Source: Thermoplasmata archaeon
GTDB lineage: Archaea > Thermoplasmatota > Thermoplasmata > Lutacidiplasmatales > UBA184
Length of the DNA: 13,398 nucleotides
Direction of reading: 5' to 3'
Assembly (NCBI GenBank): GCA_030037035.1
Contig: JASHSA010000015.1
Span: 1-13,398 of the forward strand
Under the pieces are notes generated by a model that was not told the origin of the DNA, did not search any database, and saw nothing but the letters and a program-made list of their open reading frames with translations. Each line of letters begins with the position of its first letter. The stretch's first letter is position 1. The position numbers and the translations under genes are program-made. Below, one piece after another: positions 7,109 to 13,398 of the stretch.

Positions 7109-7915
7109 TCAGTCGCGCCAATCGAGCCCGACCGTGCGCAGGCCGAGCTTCGCGACGGGGGGGAGCCGGCGCTTGTGCCGGTGCTGGCGCACGCGGGCGA
7201 CGACCGCCGCCACCGTCGCCGGCGCGACGCCGCTCGAGCGGACGATCTCCTCCTCCCGCTCGAGCCGCTCGACGCGCCGCAGGACGCGGTCGACGCTCGC
7301 GTACGGCGCGCCGAGCTCGCCCTCGTCGGTCTGGCCGGGCCAGAAGCCGGCCGACGGCGCCCGCGCGAGGGTCGAGCGCGGCAGGCCGAGCTCCTCGGCG
7401 AGCGCGTAGACGTCGCTCTTGTAGAGGTCGCCGATCGGCAGGAGGTCGACCCCGCCGTCGCCGTACTTGGTGAAGTAGCCGAGGAGCAGCTCGGACTTGT
7501 TGCCGGTCCCGGCGACGAGCCGGTGACGTTCGCGCGCCAGCGCGTAGAGCAGCGTCATGCGGATCCGGGCCGCGGAGTTGCCGACGGTGACGCGGTCGTC
7601 GACCTCCGGGATCGCGGCGCGGAACGCCGCCTCGATCGCGTCGATCCGCACGGTCCTCTGCTCGATCCCGAGCCCGCGGGCGTAGCCTTCGGTCTCCGCG
7701 ACGAGCTCGGCCGGGACGTGGGCGTCCGGCAGGAGGACGCCGAGGACGTGCTCGGCCCCCAGGGCGTCCCGCGCGAGGCGCGCGACCAGCGCGCTGTCGA
7801 TCCCCCCCGAGAGGCCGACGACGACCCCGTCGAGCCCCTCGCCGAGCGCGTGGGCGCGGAGGAACGTCCCGATCGTCTCGGCGGCGTGGGGCGGCAGGGG
7901 CGCCTCCGGCCTCAT
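7109..7915 (-). CDS. nadE: NH3-dependent NAD+ synthetase
   Basis: Final step of NAD biosynthesis: ATP-dependent amidation of deamido-NAD in the cytosol. The 268-aa product is a single N-type ATP pyrophosphatase domain. It has the PP-loop GLSGGIDSA (34-42), GNSAARIRM (112-120), AGTGNKSE (135-142), and TKYGDGGVDLLPIGDLYKS (149-167), which carries the conserved nicotinate and ATP contacts. There is no N-terminal nitrilase/glutaminase domain, so it should use free ammonia, as most archaeal NadE proteins do. The ATG at 7915 overlaps the raSEA stop as ATGA, which points to translational coupling as the last gene of the lsm-rbkR-raSEA-nadE run. Stop TGA. Confidence 0.95.
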   Translation of the reverse strand: MRPEAPLPPHAAETIGTFLRAHALGEGLDGVVVGLSGGIDSALVARLARDALGAEHVLGVLLPDAHVPAELVAETEGYARGLGIEQRTVRIDAIEAAFRAAIPEVDDRVTVGNSAARIRMTLLYALARERHRLVAGTGNKSELLLGYFTKYGDGGVDLLPIGDLYKSDVYALAEELGLPRSTLARAPSAGFWPGQTDEGELGAPYASVDRVLRRVERLEREEEIVRSSGVAPATVAAVVARVRQHRHKRRLPPVAKLGLRTVGLDWRD

Positions 7916-8934
7916 GCCTCGACCCCCGCCGCCTCGAGCCGGCAGGAGGCGCGCCAGCTCGCGCGGCACGCGCAGTCGAGCGCGTCGAGCCGGTCGAACC
8001 GCTGCGCGAGCGACGCCTCCTCGATCGCCGCGAGGACCGTCGTGTCGCACGCGCCGCAGTTGTGCGGGCCGCGCGGGAGACCGCCCGCGGTCGGGAACGA
8101 GACGAGGCGGCTCGAGCCGCGCGTGACCGCGCCGCGGCGCAGGACCTCGACGACCGACCAGAGCCACGGGGGGCGGTACCGGCCCCGGCGGAACATCCAT
8201 TCGACGACCGTCCCGCCCTGGATGTGCACCGGGTTCACCGAGAGCGCGTCGAACTTCGGCGCCGCCTCCCTCACGGAACGCTCGACGTCGGCGATTGCCT
8301 CCCCCTCCGTGAGGTACGGGGGCTTGAGGAGCAGGTAGGCCTTCGCGCGCAGGCCGAGCCGGCGGAGGCGCTCGGCGGCGTCGAAGTACGCCGACGGGGG
8401 AGCGTTCTTGTGCACGTAGCGTCCCAGGACGACCGGGTCGGTCGTCTCGAGGCCGAGGGCGACCTCGAGCTCCCCCCCGAACGCCTCGCGCAGCGGCGAC
8501 AGCGCCTCCCCGGTGGCGAACTCGGGGAGCGTCTCCAGGAGCAGGCGTCGCGCCCGCCCGGAGAACGCGCGGACGATCGCCTCCCGGCTCGGCGGGTCGA
8601 CCTCGCGGTCGTCCAGGAAGCTCCCGGACGTGTAGATCTTGACGTACGGTTCGTCCCGGTAGCGGCGGAGGGCGTGCTCGAGCTGGCGGGCGAGCTCGGC
8701 GGGGGTCGCCGAGCGGCCGAGGGTGTCGCGCGCGTAGCCGCACATCGAGCAGCCCTTCGCGTCGGCCCAGTAGCACCCTCGCGTCCGCAGGATCAGGACG
8801 AACGCCCGGACCCGCTCGTCACCGAGCGCCTCGTCCTCGACCCACGCGTTGACGTACCGGGAGGCGTCGCCCGGGGAGGCCGCCTCGGGCCGGCGCTCGC
8901 GCGCGACGGCGCGGGCGAGGGACTCCGGGCTCAT
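7912..8934 (-). CDS. raSEA: Archaeosine-synthesis radical SAM enzyme RaSEA
   Basis: Radical SAM partner of ArcS that converts the lysine-preQ0 intermediate at position 15 of archaeal tRNA to archaeosine; formerly the unknown family TIGR01210. The 340-aa product carries the cluster-binding cysteines C54, C62 and C65 (spacing C-x7-C-x2-C, in RGCYWADAKGCSMCGY). After these come KIYTSGSFLD (99-108), ALGLETTD (159-166), and SVNPVHIQGGTVVEW (232-246), all as expected for this family. The C-terminus adds HNCGAC (C293, C296) and three further cysteines (C321, C323, C331), which could hold a second metal. The start ATG at 8934 overlaps the rbkR stop as ATGA, with GAGGAG just upstream. ArcS and tgtA are not in the window. 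Stop TGA overlaps the nadE start. A related radical SAM family cannot be fully excluded without a search. Confidence 0.88.
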   Translation of the reverse strand: MSPESLARAVARERRPEAASPGDASRYVNAWVEDEALGDERVRAFVLILRTRGCYWADAKGCSMCGYARDTLGRSATPAELARQLEHALRRYRDEPYVKIYTSGSFLDDREVDPPSREAIVRAFSGRARRLLLETLPEFATGEALSPLREAFGGELEVALGLETTDPVVLGRYVHKNAPPSAYFDAAERLRRLGLRAKAYLLLKPPYLTEGEAIADVERSVREAAPKFDALSVNPVHIQGGTVVEWMFRRGRYRPPWLWSVVEVLRRGAVTRGSSRLVSFPTAGGLPRGPHNCGACDTTVLAAIEEASLAQRFDRLDALDCACRASWRASCRLEAAGVEA

Positions 8935-9638
8935 CGCTCCTCGATCTCGGCGGCTACGGCGTCGCCGTCCTTGAGCCTCAGGCGCGTCCGGAGCCGGTCC
9001 TTCGCGACGAACTCGATGACGTCCTGGTAGTGGGAGCGGTCCGGCCGGATCAGGTGGCAGGCGTGCCCGTTTAGCTTCGCGGGGTAGCACGTCGCCCCTC
9101 CGAACGTCCGGCCCCCGGCCTCGAAGCCGTCGATCCGCAGCCCGTTCCAGTCCCGCAGGGCGACCAGACGGCGCCCCTCGCTCGGACGGATCCGCACGTT
9201 CAGGGTGCCGGGGTACGGCTCGTAGCCGAGCCGCTCGGCGAACTGCACGACGTATCCCGGCTGGCTGAGGTAGTAGCGTCCCTCCCCGAGCCCGCTCGCG
9301 ACCTCCCCGGCGATCGACGCCCGTGCCGGCCCCTCGAAGATCCGCCGGTAGCTGCGGTACTCGCCCCGCAGCACCTCGAGCGCCTCCGGCGTGAGCGAGA
9401 GGCGTTGGCGGCGGTTCGCGAGCGAGCGCGCGAGGAGGCCGCGTCGCTCGAGCTCGAGGAGGTAGCGGTCGGCGGCCTGCTGGCTGACGCCCAGCCGTTC
9501 GCCGAGCTCCCGTGACGTCAGGACGACCGGGGTGTGGTCGGCGCCGGCGTGGGCGAGGAGCTGCAGCGCGGCGAGCAGCTCGCCGCGGGTGCGCGGGCGC
9601 CCAAGCTCTCGAACGGCGGGTCGCTCGGCGGCGGTCAC
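8931..9638 (-). CDS. rbkR: RbkR: winged-helix regulator fused to CTP-dependent riboflavin kinase
   Basis: Bifunctional archaeal protein (235 aa). Residues ~18-90 are a winged helix (LTSRELGERLGVSQQAADRY, then RRGLLAR). Residues ~103-235 are the archaeal CTP-dependent riboflavin kinase that makes FMN. Kinase marks are SGLGEGRYYLS (115-125), YPGTLNVRI (142-150), FGGATCYPAKLNG (179-191), RSHYQDVIEF (201-210) and the closing LRLKDGDAV strand. RbkR proteins are known to repress riboflavin genes, so this may regulate flavin synthesis elsewhere or itself; no rib gene is nearby. The start is GTG at 9638, inside the lsm stop (GTGA, 4-nt overlap); no closer ATG precedes the winged helix. Its TGA overlaps the raSEA start. 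The assignment to fused RbkR rather than stand-alone RibK is clear from the HTH half. Confidence 0.93.
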   Translation of the reverse strand: MTAAERPAVRELGRPRTRGELLAALQLLAHAGADHTPVVLTSRELGERLGVSQQAADRYLLELERRGLLARSLANRRQRLSLTPEALEVLRGEYRSYRRIFEGPARASIAGEVASGLGEGRYYLSQPGYVVQFAERLGYEPYPGTLNVRIRPSEGRRLVALRDWNGLRIDGFEAGGRTFGGATCYPAKLNGHACHLIRPDRSHYQDVIEFVAKDRLRTRLRLKDGDAVAAEIEER

Positions 9639-9877
9639 CGGCTCTTCGGGTGCCCGCCGGACGGGGAGGTGAGGGCGAGGATGTTCGAGCCTCGGACGAG
9701 CAGCCGACCGAGGTGACGGCTCGCCTCGGCGGTCGTCTCGTTCGCGTCGTCCAGGACGAGGTTCAGGTGTTCGTCCAGCCCGAGGAGCCGCCCCTCGAGC
9801 TCCCGGCCGTCCTTCAGCCGGAGCGTGACGCGCTGGTCGACGAGCCGCTCGACGACCGAGAGCGGGGACTCCACCAT
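9635..9877 (-). CDS. lsm: Archaeal LSm (Sm-like) RNA-binding protein
   Basis: Small Sm-fold protein (80 aa from this start) that should form a ring binding U-rich RNA. The Sm1 motif runs VTLRLKDGRELEGRLLGLDEHLNLVL with D35, H37 and N39 as the uridine-contact residues. The Sm2 motif is LLVRGSNILAL (59-69) with R62-G63. An in-frame ATG exists eight codons upstream at 9901, but I prefer 9877. LSm proteins typically begin with a PLxVL helix, as here (MVESPLSVV), and the TATA-like TTTAAT overlaps the upstream ATG itself and lies ~25 bp before 9877. It is the first gene of a four-gene run, sharing a GTGA overlap with rbkR. Stop TGA. Confidence 0.92.
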   Translation of the reverse strand: MVESPLSVVERLVDQRVTLRLKDGRELEGRLLGLDEHLNLVLDDANETTAEASRHLGRLLVRGSNILALTSPSGGHPKSR

Positions 9878-9899
9878 CGCGGCGCCGACCGGCGTCGCC

Positions 9900-9905
9900 A
9901 TTAAA
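9900..9905 (-). promoter_or_regulatory. Putative TATA box of the lsm-rbkR-raSEA-nadE operon
   Basis: Minus-strand CCTTTAATG contains TTTAAT centred ~25 bp before the ATG at 9877, which favours a leaderless mRNA. It is the only AT-rich element on this strand in the 129-bp divergent spacer. Confidence 0.55.
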
Positions 9906-9977
9906 GGAGTTCCCGCCCGCCGAGCCGGCCCGGTCCGCCCGCCCACGGGCGACCCCCGGCCGGGAGGTGCGCTGACG

Positions 9978-9983
9978 CTATCC
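9978..9983 (+). promoter_or_regulatory. Putative, weak TATA element of citrate synthase
   Basis: CTATCC in GACGCTATCC is a poor TATA match, but it is centred ~26 bp before the ATG at 10007 and is the only non-GC patch at that distance. Confidence 0.3.
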
Positions 9984-9989
9984 CCGCCG

Positions 9990-10000
9990 GCCCGTCGGGC
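9990..10000. repeat. Inverted repeat just ahead of the citrate synthase start
   Basis: GCCCG-T-CGGGC is a perfect 5+1+5 inverted repeat between the weak TATA element and the ATG. A wider overlapping pair, CCCGCC (9983-9988) and GGCGGG (9998-10003), surrounds it. It could be an operator, or chance at this base composition. Confidence 0.25.
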
Positions 10001-10006
10001 GGGCCG

Positions 10007-11197
10007 ATGCCCCGGCCGAGCCGCCGTTCCTCGGAGGCCGCGACGTCCCGCGCCTCCCCGTCGGCGGGCCTCGAGGGGATCGTCGCCGGGCGGTCGGCGG
10101 TCAGCTGGGTCGGCGGGGAGACGAGCGACCTTGTCTACCGGGGGTTCGACGTCCGCGAGCTCGTCCCCGGGGTCCCGTACGAGTCGATCGTCCACCTGCT
10201 GCTGTTCGGCGAACCGCCCGGTTCCGACCCGTCGCCGATCGTCACGAGCGCGCTCGCCGCCGCGAGGACGCCGGCTCCCGGCGTGCTCCAGACGGTCGAC
10301 GCGCTGCCCGCGAGGCTCCCCCCGCTCGAGGCGCTGCGCACGATCCTCTCGGCGCTGGGCGACGGCTCGTTCGGCTACCCGCCCGGGCTCGAGGACGGCT
10401 ACCGGCTGATCGCCCAGAGCCCGCTCCTCCTCGCCCGCCACCTCCATCGCGGCCTCGGGCTCCCGCCGGTCGAGCCGCGGCCCGAGCTCGGCCACGTCGC
10501 CAACTACCTGTGGATGCTCCGAGGACGCGAGCCGCGCGAGCGGGACGTCGCCGCGCTCGAGGCGTACTTCGACCTGCTCGCCGACCACGGGATGAACGCC
10601 TCGACGTTCGTGCTGCGGATCGTGACGTCGACCCACTCGGACCTCGCGAGCGCGGCGACCGCCGCGCTCGCCGCGCTCAAGGGCCCGCTGCACGGAGGGG
10701 CTCCGAGCCGGGTCGTGGAGATGCTCAACGCGATCGCGACGCCCGACGCGGCCGAGCGGTGGGTCCGCGAGCGGCTCGCCCGCGGCGAGCTCCTCTACGG
10801 CTTCGGCCACCGCGCCTACAAGTCGGAGGACCCTCGCGGGCTGCTCCTCCACGAGGTCGCCCGCCGCGTCGCGAAGCCCGAGCGGCTGGCGCTCGCCGAG
10901 ACGGTCGAGCGCGTCGGGCTCGCCGCGCTGCGCGCGGCGCACCCGGGGGCGAGGATCTTCTCGAACGTCGAGTTCTACAGCGCCGTCGTCCTCGAGGCGA
11001 TCGGCTTGCCGCCCGAGCTGTTCACCCCGACGTTCGCGCTCGCGCGGACCGCCGGCTGGACCGCGCACGCGCTCGAACAGGCGGCCGACAACAAGCTGAT
11101 CCGTCCCGACGTCGAGTACGTCGGGCCGCCGAAGGGACGGCGCTGGCCGCGCCCCCGGGGACGGGGGCACGCTCCGGGCGCGCGCGACGGCGCCTAG
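10007..11197 (+). CDS. Citrate synthase family protein
   Basis: Condenses oxaloacetate and acetyl-CoA to citrate (or a 2-methylcitrate-type reaction) in the cytosol; 396 aa. Family start GLEGIVAGRSAVS (21-33) comes after a 20-residue extra N-terminus. Next are HGMNASTF (194-201) and GPLHGGAPSR with the catalytic H229 (226-235). GFGHRAYKSEDPR holds H268, and SNVEFYS (319-325) is the site of the catalytic acid. ALARTAGW has R346. A basic tail (374-396) closes the protein. The catalytic Asp of standard enzymes (NVDFYS) is Glu322 here. As I recall them, HGxNASTF, LHGGAPSR and NVEF together resemble the bacterial 'citrate synthase 2' group rather than classic archaeal GltA. The ATG has a weak TATA-like element 26 bp upstream; a shorter start is possible. 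TAG stop is shared with dnaK. Confidence 0.9.
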   Translation: MPRPSRRSSEAATSRASPSAGLEGIVAGRSAVSWVGGETSDLVYRGFDVRELVPGVPYESIVHLLLFGEPPGSDPSPIVTSALAAARTPAPGVLQTVDALPARLPPLEALRTILSALGDGSFGYPPGLEDGYRLIAQSPLLLARHLHRGLGLPPVEPRPELGHVANYLWMLRGREPRERDVAALEAYFDLLADHGMNASTFVLRIVTSTHSDLASAATAALAALKGPLHGGAPSRVVEMLNAIATPDAAERWVRERLARGELLYGFGHRAYKSEDPRGLLLHEVARRVAKPERLALAETVERVGLAALRAAHPGARIFSNVEFYSAVVLEAIGLPPELFTPTFALARTAGWTAHALEQAADNKLIRPDVEYVGPPKGRRWPRPRGRGHAPGARDGA

Positions 11198-13089
11198 GAC
11201 GCGCCCTTCTCGCCGTCGTCGTGGACGACCTTGAAGTCGGCGTCCACGGGGCCGCCGGAGGGCCCAGGGCCGGCCGGTGGCGGGGTCCCGGGCTCCGCGT
11301 CGCTCGGAGGGGCCCCGGAATCGGACGGTCCGCTCGGCGGCCGGTACAGCTTCTCGGCGACCGCGTGCAGCGCCTTCGTCAGCTCGTCGGTCTTCTCCCG
11401 GAGCTTCGCGACCGTCACGTCGTTCTCCTGGACGGTGGCGCGCAGCGCCTTCGCCCGCTCGCGGATCTGCTCGGCCTCGGAGGCGTCGAGCTTCTCCTTG
11501 GAGTCGGAGAGGAGGCGTTCGGCCTCGTAGGCGAGCGACTCCGCGGTGTTCTTCGCCTCGATCAGCTCGGCCCGCTCCCGGTCCTTGGAGGCGAACTCCT
11601 CGGCCTGGCGGACCATCTTCGCGACGTCGTCCTTCGAGAGCTTGTTGGAGGCGGTGATCGTGATCCCCTGCTTGCGCCCGCTCGCGAGGTCCTTCGCCGA
11701 GACGTTGAGGATCCCGTTCGCGTCGATGTCGAAGCTCACCTCGATCTGGGGGATGCCCCGGGGGGCCGGCGGGATGCCCGTGAGCAGGAAGCTGCCGAGG
11801 GGGACGTTGTCGGCGGCGATCGGCCGCTCGCCCTGGTAGACCTTGATCTCGACGGTCGACTGGTTGTCGGACGGCGTGGTGAACGTCTGGCTCTTGCGCG
11901 ACGGGATCGTCGTGTTCCGCTCGATCAGGTGCGTGAGCACGCCGCCGAGCGTCTCGACGCCGAGGGAGAGCGGCGTCACGTCGAGCAGCAGGACGTCCTT
12001 GACCTCCCCGGCGAGGACGCCCCCCTGGACCGCCGCGCCCATGGCGACGCACTCCATCGGGTCGACCCCACGCTCGATCGGACGGCCGATCGCCTGCTCG
12101 AGGAACTTCTGGACGATCGGCATCCGCGTCGGCCCACCGACCAGGACGACCCTGGCGATCTCCTCCTTCGTGAGCTTCGCGTCGCGGATCGCCTGCTCGA
12201 CCGGCGCGCGGCAGCGCTCGATGATCGGGCGTACGAGCTCCTCGAGCTTGGCGCGACTGACCTGGAGGGCGAGATGCTTCGGCCCGTCCGAGGTGGCGGT
12301 CAGGAACGGCAGGTTCACCTGCGTGTCGAGCGTCGACGACAGCTCGATCTTCGCCTTCTCCGCGGCGTCCCGGACCCGCTGCATCGCCATCTTGTCGGAG
12401 CGGATGTTGACGCCGGAGTCCTTCTGGAACTCCGCGACGATCCACTCGGTGATCGCGTTGTCCATGTCGGTCCCGCCGAGCTGGGTGTCGCCGCTCGTCG
12501 CGAGGACCTCGAAGACGCCGTCCCCGAACTCCATCAGCGTGACATCGAGCGTGCCTCCGCCGAGGTCGAAGACGAGGATCTTCTGGTTCTTGCCGGCCTT
12601 GTCGAGGCCGTAGGCGAGCGACGCGGCGGTCGGCTCGTTGATGATCCGCACGACCTCGAGGCCGGCGATCGCGCCGGCGTCCTTGGTCGCCTGCCGCTGG
12701 TTGTCGTTGAAGTACGCCGGGACGGTGATGACGGCCTTCTCGACCTTCTCGCCGAGGAACGACTCGGCGTCACGCTTGATCTTCTGGAGCAGGAACGCGC
12801 TCAGCTGCTGCGGGGTGTACGACTTCCCGTAGAGGGCGTACTTGTAGTCGGTCCCCATCTTCCGCTTGAAGGCGGTGACCGTCCCCTCGGGGTTCGAGAT
12901 CGCCTGCCGGCGCGCCGGCTCGCCGACGATCAGCTGACCGTCCTTCGTGAACGCGACGTACGACGGGAACGCCTTGCCGCCCCCGACGGTCGTCCCTTCG
13001 GCGCTCGGAACGATCTGCGGCCGCCCTCCTTCGAGCACCGCGGCGGCCGAGTTGCTGGTCCCTAGGTCGATTCCGAGGATCTTCGACAT
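11194..13089 (-). CDS. dnaK: Molecular chaperone DnaK (Hsp70)
   Basis: ATP-driven chaperone of 631 aa. The nucleotide-binding domain shows GIDLGTSNS (6-14), ITVPAYFND (121-129), INEPTAASLAYG (150-161), VFDLGGGTLDV (173-183) and VVLVGGPTRMP (314-324). The linker is DVLLLDVTPLSLG (365-377). The substrate domain follows to ~480, then the helical lid, a Pro/Gly/Ser-rich tail (584-613), and a VDADFKVV terminus. The segment after residue 75 lacks the ~24-residue insertion of proteobacterial DnaK, as in Gram-positive and archaeal forms. Start is the ATG at 13089, where homology begins; the frame stays open to 13206 but that part is leader. It has a strong TATA box. No grpE or dnaJ is in the window, and it ends directly against citrate synthase, so it looks monocistronic. 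Stop TAG. Confidence 0.97.
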   Translation of the reverse strand: MSKILGIDLGTSNSAAAVLEGGRPQIVPSAEGTTVGGGKAFPSYVAFTKDGQLIVGEPARRQAISNPEGTVTAFKRKMGTDYKYALYGKSYTPQQLSAFLLQKIKRDAESFLGEKVEKAVITVPAYFNDNQRQATKDAGAIAGLEVVRIINEPTAASLAYGLDKAGKNQKILVFDLGGGTLDVTLMEFGDGVFEVLATSGDTQLGGTDMDNAITEWIVAEFQKDSGVNIRSDKMAMQRVRDAAEKAKIELSSTLDTQVNLPFLTATSDGPKHLALQVSRAKLEELVRPIIERCRAPVEQAIRDAKLTKEEIARVVLVGGPTRMPIVQKFLEQAIGRPIERGVDPMECVAMGAAVQGGVLAGEVKDVLLLDVTPLSLGVETLGGVLTHLIERNTTIPSRKSQTFTTPSDNQSTVEIKVYQGERPIAADNVPLGSFLLTGIPPAPRGIPQIEVSFDIDANGILNVSAKDLASGRKQGITITASNKLSKDDVAKMVRQAEEFASKDRERAELIEAKNTAESLAYEAERLLSDSKEKLDASEAEQIRERAKALRATVQENDVTVAKLREKTDELTKALHAVAEKLYRPPSGPSDSGAPPSDAEPGTPPPAGPGPSGGPVDADFKVVHDDGEKGAS

Positions 13090-13166
13090 CGTGGTTCCTA
13101 CCGGGACGAGGTCGCACTGGGCTCCTGTTTCGTGGCCTCGAACCCGCTTCGATAAGTGAGCGCTGG

Positions 13167-13173
13167 TATAAAA
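13167..13173 (-). promoter_or_regulatory. TATA box of dnaK
   Basis: Minus-strand CTTTTATACC contains TTTTATA, the best archaeal box-A match in the window. Start of transcription would fall near 13143, giving a leader of ~55 nt before the ATG at 13089. AGGA (within GGTAGGAACC) lies about 7 nt before that ATG as a weak SD. Read on the plus strand it is TATAAAA, so firing in both directions is conceivable. Confidence 0.65.
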
Positions 13174-13206
13174 GGCAAGCACTAAGCCTCCCCAGGCGCC
13201 AAGCAT

Positions 13207-13398
13207 CCCGGGGCAGCCCCCGACCGACGGGGGACCTTAGCCTTCGCGCGCCGACGCTCCGATCCTTCGGCGGAGCGTTGACGTCGAGGCGTGAGGGGCG
13301 TCGACTCCCTCTGCGTCGATCCTCGGCACGGCTGGGGGTCGCCTCTCCCCGTTCGGGAGCGAGTACCGCCGCCCACAAGGCATGCGGCACGAACCTCC
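13207..13398. other. Hairpin-rich stretch without a recognisable gene
   Basis: No reading frame here resembles a protein. Two clear stems are present. CCCCCG (13217-13222) pairs with CGGGGG (13228-13233) around a 5-nt loop. A 10-pair stem (13252-13261 with 13271-13280, one G-U) has a 9-nt loop containing TTCG. A third, weaker stem, CTCCC/GGGAG, lies at 13345-13349 and 13355-13359. This may be the end of an RNA gene continuing beyond the window, or plain intergenic DNA. I could not match it to tRNA, 5S, SRP or RNase P RNA on either strand. Confidence 0.3.

Noticed and set aside
9878..9901. Upstream in-frame ATG for lsm at 9901
   Set aside because: It lies within the TATA-like element, has no SD, and adds eight residues that LSm proteins normally lack.
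9635..12445. 936-codon minus-strand frame through dnaK and citrate synthase ending in lsm
   Set aside because: Only its last ~80 codons (the LSm protein) resemble a protein; the rest is shadow sequence antisense to citrate synthase or out of frame in dnaK.
10510..13065. 851-codon plus-strand frame
   Set aside because: Out-of-frame in citrate synthase, then antisense to dnaK; no conserved motif.
13090..13206. Extension of dnaK by 39 codons
   Set aside because: Hsp70 homology begins at MSKILGIDLGT; the extension spans the TATA box and leader.
13281..13319. Three copies of (A/G)CGTCGA at 13281, 13298 and 13313
   Set aside because: CGTCGA is a very common word at this base composition and the spacing is uneven (17 and 15), so I do not call a repeat array.
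1..13398. Mobile elements, CRISPR arrays, defence islands
   Set aside because: No transposase, integrase, Cas-like protein, regular spaced repeats or terminal inverted repeats were seen; nearly all genes are housekeeping.

Overview
This is 13.4 kb of an archaeal chromosome with very high G+C. The archaeal assignment rests on several lineage markers in one window: a two-subunit 2-oxoacid:ferredoxin oxidoreductase, TiaS (agmatidine in tRNA-Ile2), RaSEA (archaeosine), an RbkR-type CTP-dependent riboflavin kinase fused to a winged helix, an LSm protein and a TPD/CDIN1-type nuclease. Short AT-rich boxes also lie about 24-28 bp ahead of several start codons. The proteins are Arg-rich but not strongly acidic, so a haloarchaeon is unlikely. 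The HisRS signature, a lone DnaK and the G+C suit an uncultured Thermoplasmatota-like lineage; that placement is inference. I see no mobile element, CRISPR array, rRNA or recognisable tRNA.

Layout. (1) 1-3554, plus strand: korA (5' end cut by the window edge), korB and tiaS, closely spaced and probably one transcript. (2) 3555-3854: a 300-bp spacer with a promoter-like box and several strong hairpins, either an unrecognised small RNA or a long structured leader. (3) 3855-6290, plus: an unrecognised zinc-ribbon/helical protein, then hisS, which seems to have its own promoter. (4) 6160-9877, minus: lsm, rbkR, raSEA and nadE joined by three 4-nt start/stop overlaps, then after 64 nt a CDIN1-like nuclease gene whose 3' end overlaps hisS by 131 bp tail to tail. 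(5) 10007-11197, plus: a citrate synthase divergent from lsm. (6) 11194-13089, minus: dnaK, convergent with citrate synthase and sharing one CTAG as both stop codons. (7) 13090-13398: the dnaK promoter and leader, then a hairpin-rich stretch with no gene I can defend.

How the genes fit together. KorAB and citrate synthase are central carbon (TCA) enzymes. TiaS, HisRS and RaSEA act on tRNA, and LSm on RNA. RbkR and NadE make flavin and nicotinamide cofactors. DnaK is a chaperone. Most of the window is housekeeping. The parts worth a second look are the TPD/CDIN1 nuclease and its overlap with hisS, the structured spacer at 3555-3854, the orphan zinc-ribbon protein, and the compact lsm-rbkR-raSEA-nadE operon. 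I did not find a clearly new multi-gene system.
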